Source: Mesostigma viride
Lineage: Eukaryota > Streptophyta > Mesostigmatophyceae > Mesostigmatales > Mesostigmataceae
Length of the DNA stretch: 64,000 nucleotides
NCBI GenBank assembly: GCA_009746045.1
Contig: RPFO01000079.1
Coordinates: 4,832,468-4,896,467 of the forward strand
Direction of reading: 5' to 3'
The translations under genes and the position numbers were made by a program. Below are positions 55,815 through 64,000 of the stretch, piece by piece. Within the stretch, counting starts at the first letter, position 1; every line of letters starts with the position of its first letter. A model generated the notes under the pieces. The model searched no databases. It worked only from the letters and a program-made list of their open reading frames with translations, and was not told where the DNA came from.

Positions 55815-58231
55815 GTGCCGGACCCCCTGCCGGCCCCCCTCCGGCTGGACCGCGACTGCTTCCTGGAGGTGATGCGTGCGGTCCCGCGGGCTTCCTCTAC
55901 CGGGCCGTCGGGCTGGCGCTACGAGCACTTGGAGGTCCTGGTGGGGCATGGGGGCGAGGACATTCTCTTTGACACCCTCATTGACCTGGCGGCTGGTCGC
56001 GTTCCTCCCGCTGCGCGCGAGTGGTTAGCGGGCGCTCGCCTCCTCGCTCTGCTCAAGGGTGTCTTGCCCCCCCCCGAGGGCAAGGTGCGCCCGATCGCCT
56101 GCGGTGAGGTGCTCCGCAAGCTCGTGGGCAAAGTGATCTGCCGCCAAAAGGCGCCCGAGCTCCGTGCCTTTTTCTGCCCGCCCCTCGCAGCGGGTGAGAC
56201 CTCGGTGGCGGCCCAGCTGGGGGTGACGACTCCAGGCGGGGCGGATATCCTCATCCATTCGGTGCAGGCCTACCTCGAGGCCCACCCCACCCACGCTGTC
56301 GTCAAGGTCGACTGCCACAACGCGTTCAACAGTCTGTCCCGCGCCAGCATGTTTGCGGCCGTCATGGAGTCCTTCGAGGACTTGTACGCTTGGACAGCCG
56401 TGTGCTACGGCCAGCCCGGCCAACTGGTTCACATCATGGAGGACGGCACTCGCGGCGGCCTGCTGTCGCGGTCGGGCACCCAACAAGGGGACCCCCTGGG
56501 ACCCCTGTACTTTGCCGCCCCCCTCCAGGGTTGCCTCCAAGCGGTCCATGCTGCCCACCCGGCGGTCGCTATTCAGGCCTACTTGGATGATATCTACCTT
56601 CTGGGCCCTGTGCCGGACACCACCGCGGCTCTGCTGGCACTGCAGACCGCGGTGGCCGACATCAACCTCCAGTTGACCCTTGCCAAGTGCGCGGTGTACT
56701 CGCCCCAAGGTGATTGCTCCGGCTTTCCGCCCCAGCTCTTGGGCCGGGACGAGCGCCTCCATGGGTTGGATGTCCTCGGCGTTCCGGTTGGCGACCCCGC
56801 GTTTGTCATCGATGCTCTGCGGGCCGCCCTCGAGGCACGCACTGAGGTACTGCCCTTGATTGCGCGCCTTCATGACTCGCAGACCAAGGGTCTGCTTCTG
56901 TGGTTTTGCGCTCACCCTCGCGTCGTTCACTGGCTCAGGGGCGCTCTTCCGTCTCAGGTCCGGCTGGCCGCCGAGGGCCACGACGAACGCATCCAGTCGG
57001 CCTTGGCGCAGCTGGTCCCGGGCCCCGACCTCCCGCCACATGCTATTCGCATTGCCTCCCTGCCTGCACGGATGGGTGGCTGCGGTCTGACTCGTGCCGC
57101 CCGGCTGGCCCCAGCAGCATTTTTGGGCTCCGTCGCTCAGTCGTGGGCGGAAAGCTGCCGGCTCCTGCCCCTTTTGGCAACGGCAGCGCCTGACCTCCTG
57201 GACCCCAGCAGCCCTTTGCCCTTCGTCACCGCCATCCAGGAGGCCTATGCTGAGATCCAGCAGGCCTGTTCTCCCGTCCGTGCCGCTCAGGCGGTACAGC
57301 GCCACCTCCCTCGCGGCACTCCCTCGGTCGCCTCCGTTCAATCTCCCGCCGCATTCCCTGCTCGCGTCATCGATAAACACCAGAAAACCTACGCGGGTAT
57401 TCTGCACACGGCTGATTGGATTGCTCTTTTCGCGGACCTCAACGCCCAGGGACGTGCGTGGCTGCTCTCGCTTTCCTTGCGGAGTGTGGGCTCGGCGTAC
57501 CTTCGTGCTCTTCCCATGGCCCCCCCATTCGCCTTGGCTCCCAGCCACTACTCGGTGGCGCTCCGGCACCAGCTATTTGCCCCGCAGCCTCTTGTTCCGG
57601 CCGGGCGGCCTTGTGGTAGCTGTGGGCAGCCGCTGGATCCCACGGGGACTCACTACCTTGCCTGCATGGGGGGCCAACAGAATCAGAATTGGTATTTGTA
57701 TTTGCACACTGTCCTCCTGACGGTGGTGCTCGCCATGATTCGGTCGGTTTTCCCCCACGCGAACATCCGGTCCGAGGATGCGGATGGCGCTGCCTTCTAT
57801 TCCCCCAACCACCGGCCTGACATCGTGGTGCTGGACTTTGAGGGGGTGGCCGGCATCTGCTTATTGACGTTTCGGTGGCGCGGCCCTTGGCTCTTAGCCA
57901 CGTGGCTGGGGCCTCCCTCACGGCAGGTTACACGGCGGACCGGGCGGAGCGGGCCAAGCTCCTGGCCTACGGCGACGTCGGGCACCATCGTGTGGTGCCC
58001 TTTGTCCTGGAGGAGTTTGGGGCCATGGGGCCCCTGACCTCCGCCTTCTTCAAGGAGTGTTGCCGGCTCCGGGAGGATCGGCTGGACCTGGAGGGCCAGC
58101 GGGCCCCATGGTCGGCGCGGACCTGGACGTCATATTGGCGTCAGCGCTTGTCGGTGGCGCTGACTCGGGCCATGGCTGACATCATGCTCCGCCGTACGCG
58201 GGCTGATTTTGCGGTGCAGCAGGGCTATTAG
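55815..58231 (+). CDS. LINE reverse transcriptase with C-terminal zinc finger and nuclease-like domain (frameshifted)
   Basis: A 740-codon frame to 58037, then a frame change near 57860 into the frame ending QQGY at 58231. RT blocks: GPSGWRYEHL (about 30-39), RPIACGEVLRKLVGKVICR (92-110), motif A KVDCHNAFN (164-172), motif B QQGDPLGP (223-230) and motif C YLDD (256-259). A C2HC-type zinc finger follows (CGSCGQPLDPTGTHYLAC, about 600-617), then RPDIVVLDFEG (about 664) and, in the shifted frame, LIDVSVARPLA. RPD...D(V)S(V) after a C2HC finger is the layout of LINEs that use a restriction-like endonuclease instead of an AP endonuclease (family knowledge; assignment inferred). The copy is 5'-truncated: no upstream DNA-binding fingers are present. 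All RT catalytic residues are kept, so it is young. Confidence 0.9.
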
Positions 58232-58378
58232 GTTCCTCCCGTTAGGCGTTTCCATTGGTCTTATCGTAGTATAGAGCTTTGACATGGCTCTGTATATAGG
58301 TTTATAGCTGGGCGTTTGCTTTGGTTTGAGTGATTTCACTCTGCTGTAAGTAATTATATTTTTAATATATATATAAGT
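58015..58378 (+). mobile_element. 3' end and UTR of the RT element
   Basis: After the stop at 58229-58231 the 3' UTR (GGTTCCTCCCGTTAGGCG to CTGTAAGTAATTATATTTTT) ends in an AT-repeat tail TATATATATAAG at about 58366-58377. The same tail precedes both junctions at 55443 and 55797. Confidence 0.85.
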
Positions 58379-58699
58379 AACATTTAAACTCAGCCCAGTT
58401 TTGACGTCATTTCCAACTGAAAAAATTATTAATTAAATAATTCATTGATAAAACACGCGCTCCTATTGGGGAGTCGCAGAGCACAATAATACATGTTAAA
58501 GTGCTTTTCATCCCTGTATGTTGCACGCTGGGATCTAAAACTGAAAAATTTAAACTCACATCAATAAGGCTAGTCTGATTCTGAGTCATCAATTATGTGG
58601 GGAGGGCGGCGCTTGTGGCGCGGGGTCGCCTTCGCTTGCTTGCTAGCCGTGCCCCGGTGTGCGACCTGCTTCGATCCGAACGCACTCTACTATCTCCGC

Positions 58700-58990
58700 C
58701 TAACCTCGCGCAGTCGAGTCGGGTGGCAGATTGGGTAACTCTACACCTGGGCATGCGCAAAGCGCAGCTCGCACCTCATCTAACCCTACTATTTCATCGT
58801 CCCCGTCTGTGTAGAGCACATGGACCATGTTGTGCTCCTTATTAAACGCCGTCACATGGGCATGATACCGCTTCTCCCCTGAGTTTGGGCCTGAAAATAT
58901 CTTGCATACCGGGGTCCCCACCAACCATTCCGGCTCGTGCACGTCCATGACATGCGATTTGAAAAGTGCCATCGCCGTCTTCTCCGCCAT
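58700..58990 (-). CDS. Tudor-like domain protein
   Basis: A 96-codon minus-strand frame (MAEKTAMALFKSHVMDVHEP). Residues about 22-68 have the pattern of plant-type Tudor-like barrels: VGTPVCKIFSG, then YHAHVTAFNKEHNMVHVLYT followed by DGDDEIVGLDEV. In family terms this is G.V.K.F ... V ... Y.DGD.E.L. Such domains bind methylated or other histone-tail ligands in chromatin proteins (family knowledge). The frame may be a complete small protein or a first exon; a GTGCGA donor candidate follows GLDEV. It points away from the PHD-finger gene at 59943, with a 109-bp tandem repeat between them. Confidence 0.6.
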   Translation of the reverse strand: MAEKTAMALFKSHVMDVHEPEWLVGTPVCKIFSGPNSGEKRYHAHVTAFNKEHNMVHVLYTDGDDEIVGLDEVRAALCACPGVELPNLPPDSTARG

Positions 58991-59044
58991 CGCTGATTCC
59001 GTTTTCTGTGCTTATTCCGTTTTCCCACCCCTCATGTTTCGCGC

Positions 59045-59699
59045 ACATACGAAAAGGACTTGAATTTCCTTGCTAACAGGTCGGTCTCGGCAATTCATCT
59101 TGCATTCACTGGAATTCATTCATCGAAGCCCCGAGACTGCCCGTCCAGTCTGAACATACGAAAAGGACTTGAATTTCCTTGCTAACAGGTCGGTCTCGGC
59201 AATTCATCTTGCATTCACTGGAATTCACTCATCGAAGCCCCGAGACTGTCCGTCCAGTCTGAACATACGAAAAGGACTTGAATTTCCTTGCTAACAGGTC
59301 GGTCTCGGCAATTCATCTTGCATTCACTGGAATTCACTCATCGAAGCCCCGAGACTGCCCGTCCAGTCTGAACATACGAAAAGGACTTGAATTTCCTTGC
59401 TAACAGGTCGGTCTCGGCAATTCATCTTGCATTCACTGGAATTCACTCATCGAAGCCCCGAGACTGCCCGTCCAGTCTGAACATACGAAAAGGACTTGAA
59501 TTTCCTTGCTAACAGGTCGGTCTCGGCAATTCATCTTGCATTCACTGGAATTCACTCATCGAAGCCCCGAGACTGCCCGTCCAGTCTGAACATACGAAAA
59601 GGACTTGAATTTCCTTGCTAACAGGTCGGTCTCGGCAATTCATCTTGCATTCACTGGAATTCACTCATCGAAGCCCCGAGACTGCCCGTCCAGTCTGAA
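59045..59699. repeat. 109-bp tandem repeat, 6 units, between divergent genes
   Basis: ACATACGAAAAGGACTTGAA starts units at 59045, 59154, 59263, 59372, 59481 and 59590, with almost no divergence. Each unit contains GGTCTCGGCAATTCATCTTG and CCCCGAGACTGCCCGTCCAG, giving a GTCTCGG / CCGAGAC inverted pair. It lies between the Tudor-like ORF (minus) and the PHD gene (plus), so it could act as shared regulatory sequence. Confidence 0.93.
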
Positions 59700-59942
59700 C
59701 TTCATACTACCGTTGTACGAAATTCAGACTGCACACGAACCTCGAGGATTGTCAATGAATGCCCATGATTTTTGAATGAACAAAGCACACTGACCGCCGT
59801 GTTTGCGCGCGCGCGGGTGGAGGTGCGTGCACTAGTCTGCCAAGAAAACACTGCAGGGCATGCGCGCACGAACACAACGAGAACGTGCCAGCCTATGACG
59901 TCGTCGACGATGAAGTTCGTCGTCCGCTAAATTGTAGGGGAT

Positions 59943-62137
59943 ATGGCGGAGTATCTGAGTGAAACAGAGAGGCTGCGGGCAGAACGACTGTGTTATGGAC
60001 AAACTGCGGGTGTTTGCCTCTTAGGCCATGCCGATGGGGCAGACAACAACTGTCGGGGCCGAAATGGTGAAAGCTGCAACCTATTTGCTCACGCGATCTG
60101 CGTCAAGGCAATTGACGGGAATAAAAATGGGGAGGAGTGGTGGTGCCCAGGATGCCGTGACCCCGGTGGCGTGAAAGTTGCCAATCTCCAAGCTTCGGGT
60201 TCGAACGGTCATCATGAGGTCGGCACTCCCCCCCGGCCCTGGGGTCCGCTGCTAACAAGTTTCTTCCAAACACCGACAAAGACCGGCGCATGTTGATGGA
60301 TGATTCCGGATGCAAGGCCGTTGACGACTTCGAGAAAGCACATCACCAGGCACCCGGCAGGAAGCTAGTGTTTCCTCGTACTACCGACGCCCATGCCGAC
60401 GCGGAATCAGATGCCAGCAAGGAGGTGCCGTCAACTGATGCCAGCAAGGAGGTGCCGTCAACTGATGCCAGCAAGGAGGCGCCGTCAACTTATGCCAGCA
60501 AGGGCGTGCTTTCAACTGATGCCAGCAAGGGCGTGCTTTCAACTGATGCCAGCAAGGGCGTGCCATCGAGTGGTGACAAGTCGAGCGCGGGTGTCATGGT
60601 CGATGATGACTTACCGGACTCCCTGCCCCCACCCCCCGACTCCCCGCCTCCCCCCACCTGCGAAGCATCACATGCAGACGACGCCCAGCCCAGGGGCGGC
60701 CACCCAGCAGCTGCCATGCCCAGCGCTAGCAGTGCAGCACGGCGTGCCAGCTTTGATGCTGCAAATCTCAAGTCGGGGGACCAGCTTTCCTTGGAAGCTC
60801 CAGCGTTTCTGTCGTGGCCTCCCTCCCCTGATGGTGTCCCCTCCCCTGGCGATGTCCGTGTAGGACAATTGATTCGCGTCGCCATCTCTCATAAAGAGCT
60901 CGGCAAACCCCTCTTCCCCAAGGTAATTCTTGGTTTTCATGTGTATTCCGGAGGGGCGGGGATCTTCCTGGCAAACACGCCATACGCAAGAAAGGACCTT
61001 ATAGAGGGGGCTGTCAAGAGCGGGGTGGTCAAGCTGACGCCTGATCCCCCAGCATATTACGTGACCTGGGCTCAACAATCCCATGCCCTCCGGCCCGTCT
61101 TGATACAGGATGGCGTTGTCGCCAGGGTTGGCAACCTGACCGTCCTGCGCGACCGGCTAGATGCTGTGTGCGAATACCTGCCAAGCGCAGGTCTGGCGGC
61201 GCTTCGGGCCATCTCTGGTGGCTTGATCTACACTGGCAAAGGCGCTGAGGCAGTCAAGTTTGACTTGGTAAAGGACATGCCAAACCGCAAGACACCTGTC
61301 ACTTCCTATCAACCTCGCGCTAACAAGAGTGTGCCAGAGCCGCAGCTGCAGGTTGCCCCCACACGCTCTTCCAAGCGTGTGAAGGCGGACAGCCAGCCCA
61401 AGGCAGAGCCCAAGTGCGGTGATCAAGCAGTCAAGCCGAGCAGCGAAGCCAGGGCGAGTGGCAGGAGCAGCAAGAGGCCTCCCTCGGTATATGTACGCGA
61501 GGACGAGTCGGATGAAGAACCTGACATGCAGCTGGCACCCCGCGATGGGCAAGTAGCGAAGTTGCGCCGCACTCTCGCGGAGCAGCACAAGCAGCACAAC
61601 GCGGAGCTTCAGCAGCTGCAACGCCAGATGCTGGAAAGTCAGAAGCAGTGGCAACTGCTGCTCCACCAGCAGCAGCAGCAGCCGCAGCAGCAGCAGCAGC
61701 AGCCGCCGCCGCCACCGCCGCCGCCACAGCAGCAGCAGCAGCAGCAGTCGCAGCAGCAGCAGCCACCGCCGCAGCAGCATCTGCTGCAGCCGCCGCCGCA
61801 GCAGCAGCAGCAACTGCTGCAGCAGCTGCTGCAGCTATTGCAGCAGGAGCCGCCGCAGCAGCAGCAGCAGCCCGTGCTGCAGCCGCCGCCGCAGCAGCAG
61901 CAGCAGCAGCAGCAACTGCTGCAGCAGCTGCTGCAGCTGTTGCAGCAGCAGCAGCCGCAGCAACAGCCGCAACAGCTGGTGCTGCTGCAGCTGCAGCAGC
62001 TGCTGCAGCAACAGCAACACTACCGCCTCCCACTCCCTGCCGCTACAATGACTCCACGAGTAATTGACGGGGACGCCGAACTAGCGCCCATGGCTCAAGT
62101 GCAGCAAATGCTGGCTCAGATGCAACTTCCCATGCAG
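59943..62137 (+). CDS. PHD-finger-like protein with polyQ/polyP region, exon 1
   Basis: Start ATG at 59943 (MAEYLSETERLRAERLCYGQ). Residues about 25-75 carry a PHD-like zinc-binding layout: CLLGH, NNCRGRNGESC, FAHAICV and EEWWCPGC. PHD fingers read histone tails (family knowledge). The initial frame leaves the coding path in the C-run at about 60228-60235 and stops at 60296. The other frame (ALGSAANKFLPNTDKDRRML) joins seamlessly into the long frame through 62137, so one base is probably missing or added in that homopolymer. Next come DASKEVPST repeats (60411-60560), an ordered domain (VRVGQLIRVAISHKELGKPL to LKLTPDPPAYYVTWAQQS, about 60850-61310), a basic/acidic linker, and about 125 residues of Gln with Pro and Leu runs (61620-62020). 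Donor CAG|GTATGT at 62138, phase 0. Confidence 0.7.
61660..62020. repeat. CAG/CCG trinucleotide-rich coding tract
   Basis: Interrupted CAG, CCG and CTG triplets in the PHD gene. They read as Gln/Pro/Leu in the gene frame and as poly-Ala or poly-Leu in the others, so long open frames on both strands here are shadows. Confidence 0.93.
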
Positions 62138-62292
62138 GTATGTCCTTTCCTATTTTGGAAACATAATATTCCTTCGTGAATAGATTCATGTTGGAGCAGT
62201 ATATAGGATATGTTTGTTTGGTTTGTTGGAGGATTTTTCCTCCGTACCGTGCCCTAAGGCATGCTAACCTTGATGTGCTTGGTGTTGTACAG

Positions 62293-62544
62293 GTGGGCGG
62301 ACGCCGGCTCCCATCCGTTGATCCCTTATCTGGCACGGTCTCTGTGGCGGTTGCTGCACTCAATTCAATTGCGACACTGGCCGCGTCTGGGAACACGACG
62401 CCTATGCCACGATGGCGTCCGGGGACCACGTGGGTGCCGTCATCCTTGTCATCTTTCCCCAACTATGGTGCCGGCCGCCCGTCGCAGCAGTGGCCAAGCT
62501 TCTCCAATGACTGGACCATTAGCAATGACTGGTTTACTAGTTAA
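62293..62544 (+). CDS. PHD-finger-like protein, exon 2 (C-terminus)
   Basis: Acceptor GGTGTTGTACAG ends 62292; phase-0 frame VGGRRLPSVDPLSGTVSVAV to TAA at 62542-62544. The intron is 155 bp. The tail is Ser/Trp-rich and ends with paired NDW motifs (FSNDWTISNDWFTS). No domain is recognised. Confidence 0.65.
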   Translation: MGGRRLPSVDPLSGTVSVAVAALNSIATLAASGNTTPMPRWRPGTTWVPSSLSSFPNYGAGRPSQQWPSFSNDWTISNDWFTS

Positions 62545-62734
62545 GCTTTGACTAAATGAAACTGAAGTATTATTAAGTGAGACAGCTGTGATGTGCTTAC
62601 ATAAGCTGATGTCTTAGTACATACTTATTGTATATTCATGATGGACTGTTAAGAAAGAGGTGCATGTCAGAACTGTCAGCCCAGAGCTGTGCCATGCCAA
62701 TGACACCCGTAGATCCTAGCTAGTCCTTGGATGA

Positions 62735-62845
62735 TTGAATTGAATTGAATTGAATTGTAACATAACTCCGTTGGGAGTATATGTAGCACATAGCCCTTGA
62801 GAGGGGGCATATGGCCTATCATACATCCTAAGCTACTTCCTTGGA
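62735..62845. repeat. LINE-like 3'-end repeat with AATTG tail
   Basis: GAATTGAATTGAATTG tail followed by ACATAACTCCGTTGGGAGTA and GGGGGCATATGGCCTATCAT, nearly identical to 41195-41300. Confidence 0.8.
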
Positions 62846-62849
62846 TGAT

Positions 62850-64000
62850 GCCTTACCATTTGAGCTCAGAATGAGCCCAATTTTTGTAGGTGGTCCAGTT
62901 TCATGGTCTAAATGTTGCTTGCAAGAATCCAGCTTGATATGAGTTCATTTGATCATGATTCCTATTTGTTTTTTGAAGAATACATGTGAAAATGACGAAA
63001 AACTGCACATGTATGCTGTCACATGTCACCATTTGAGCTCAGAATGAGCCCAATTTTTGTGGGTGGTCTATTTTCATGGTCTAGATGCTGCTTGCAAGAA
63101 TCCAGCCTGAAATGAGTTCATTTGTTCACTATTCATATTTGTTTCATGTAAGAAAAGGGGGAAAATGACGAAAAACTGCACATGTATGCTGTCACATGTC
63201 ACCATTTGAGCTCAGAATGAGCCCAATTTTTGTGGGTGGTCTATTTTCATGGTATAAATGCTGCCTGCAAGAATCCAGCCTGATATGAGTTCATTTGTTC
63301 ACTATTCATATTTGTTTCATGTCAGAAAAGGGGGAAAATGACGAAAAACTGCACATGTATGCTGTCACATGTCACCATTTGAGCTCAGAATGAGCCCAAT
63401 TTTTGTGGGTGGTCTATTTTCATGGTCTAGATGCTGCCTGCAAGAATCCAGCCTGAAATGAGTTCATTTGTCCACTATTCATATTTGTTTCATGTAAGAA
63501 AAGGGGGAAAATGACGAAAAACTGCACATGTATGCTGTCACATGTCACCATTTGAGCTCAGAATGAGCCCAATTTTTGTGGGTGGTCTATTTTCATGGTC
63601 TAGATGCTGCCTGCAAGAATCCAGCCTGAAATGAGTTCATTTGTCCACTATTCATATTTGTTTCATGTAAGAAAAGGGGGAAAATGACGAAAAACTGCAC
63701 ATGTATGCTGTCACATGTCACCATTTGAGCTCAGAATGAGCCCAATTTTTGTGGGTGGTCTATTTTCATGGTCTAGATGCTGCCTGCAAGAATCCAGCCT
63801 GAAATGAGTTCATTTGTCCACTATTCATATTTGTTTCATGTAAGTAAAGGGGGGAAATGACGAAAAACTGCACATGTATGCTGTCACATGTCACCATTTG
63901 AGCTCAGAATGAGCCCAATTTTCGTGGGTGGTCTATTTTCATGGTCTACATGCTGCCTGCAACAGTCCAGCTTTAGGTACCCTCAGATCTGAAAGATTTT
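62850..64000 (+). repeat. 173-bp satellite array (runs off window)
   Basis: ACATGTCACCATTTGAGCTC starts units at 63021, 63194, 63367, 63540, 63713 and 63886, exactly 173 bp apart, with a degenerate first unit from about 62850. Neighbouring central units differ by only a few bases. Orientation is opposite to the array at 52.9-55.2 kb. Confidence 0.96.

Noticed and set aside
56025-57569. 514-codon antisense frame over the LINE RT
   Set aside because: The plus strand carries clear RT motifs in order; the antisense is a GC-bias shadow.
59045-59699. CRISPR-like appearance of 109-bp repeats
   Set aside because: Units are contiguous, with no variable spacers and no cas genes, in a eukaryotic context.
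61431-62067. Poly-Ala and poly-Leu frames on both strands
   Set aside because: Alternative readings of CAG/CCG triplets in the PHD gene.

Overview
The window is nuclear DNA from a eukaryote with a large, repeat-dominated genome. Evidence: GT..AG introns with clear phase-0 junctions, several LINE-type retrotransposons, foldback and inverted-terminal-repeat (TIR) DNA transposons, satellite arrays and low-complexity coding sequence. There are no bacterial operons, rRNA genes, intact tRNA genes or CRISPR arrays. The gene style (GC-richer exons, short introns, PHD and Tudor-like chromatin modules) would suit a green-lineage alga, but nothing seen fixes the taxon, so this is only a guess.

Layout. 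1-16.4 kb: exons of at least one large unrecognised gene (5190-16338; another at 89-1460). All readable introns in 5.9-8.5 kb are phase 0. Many non-coding stretches carry a GC-rich motif ending GCCGGCGTTTCT. One exon of the large gene is split by a 4,152-bp TIR element (8649-12800) with a TA target duplication; removing it restores the reading frame. 16.8-18.1 kb: a decayed LINE on the minus strand. 18.1-20.4 kb: no supported gene. 20.9-22.0 kb: a small broken gene. 24.07-24.56 kb: a MITE-like foldback element at the 3' end of a minus-strand gene (to 25.8 kb), which faces away from a plus-strand gene at 26.5-27.4 kb. 30-44 kb: two copies of an ORF1-only LINE-like element, LINE fragments, a second foldback copy inside a LINE 3' UTR, and a dispersed repeat family carrying TATA-centred hairpins. 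35.1-37.8, 44.4-48.3 and 48.8-51.9 kb: three copies of one segment ending in hybrid GGAT / GCATGGAT satellites. Two of them form a giant inverted repeat around a 176-bp near-perfect palindrome. 52.9-55.2 and 62.9-64.0 kb: oppositely oriented arrays of a 173-bp satellite. Between them lie a nearly intact LINE with reverse transcriptase and C-terminal nuclease (55.8-58.2 kb), a minus-strand Tudor-like ORF and a PHD-finger, polyQ/polyP gene (59.9-62.5 kb). These last two are divergent across a 109-bp x 6 tandem repeat.

How it fits together. Most of the sequence is mobile-element history: insertions into exons, into 3' UTRs, into satellite arrays and into the TA-rich tails of older LINEs. The plausible host genes are the large 5-16 kb gene, the divergent pair at 24.6-27.4 kb and the Tudor/PHD pair at 58.7-62.5 kb. 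Several genes show single-base frame changes, some at homopolymers. These could be assembly indels or pseudogenisation, and they limit how far the protein products can be trusted.
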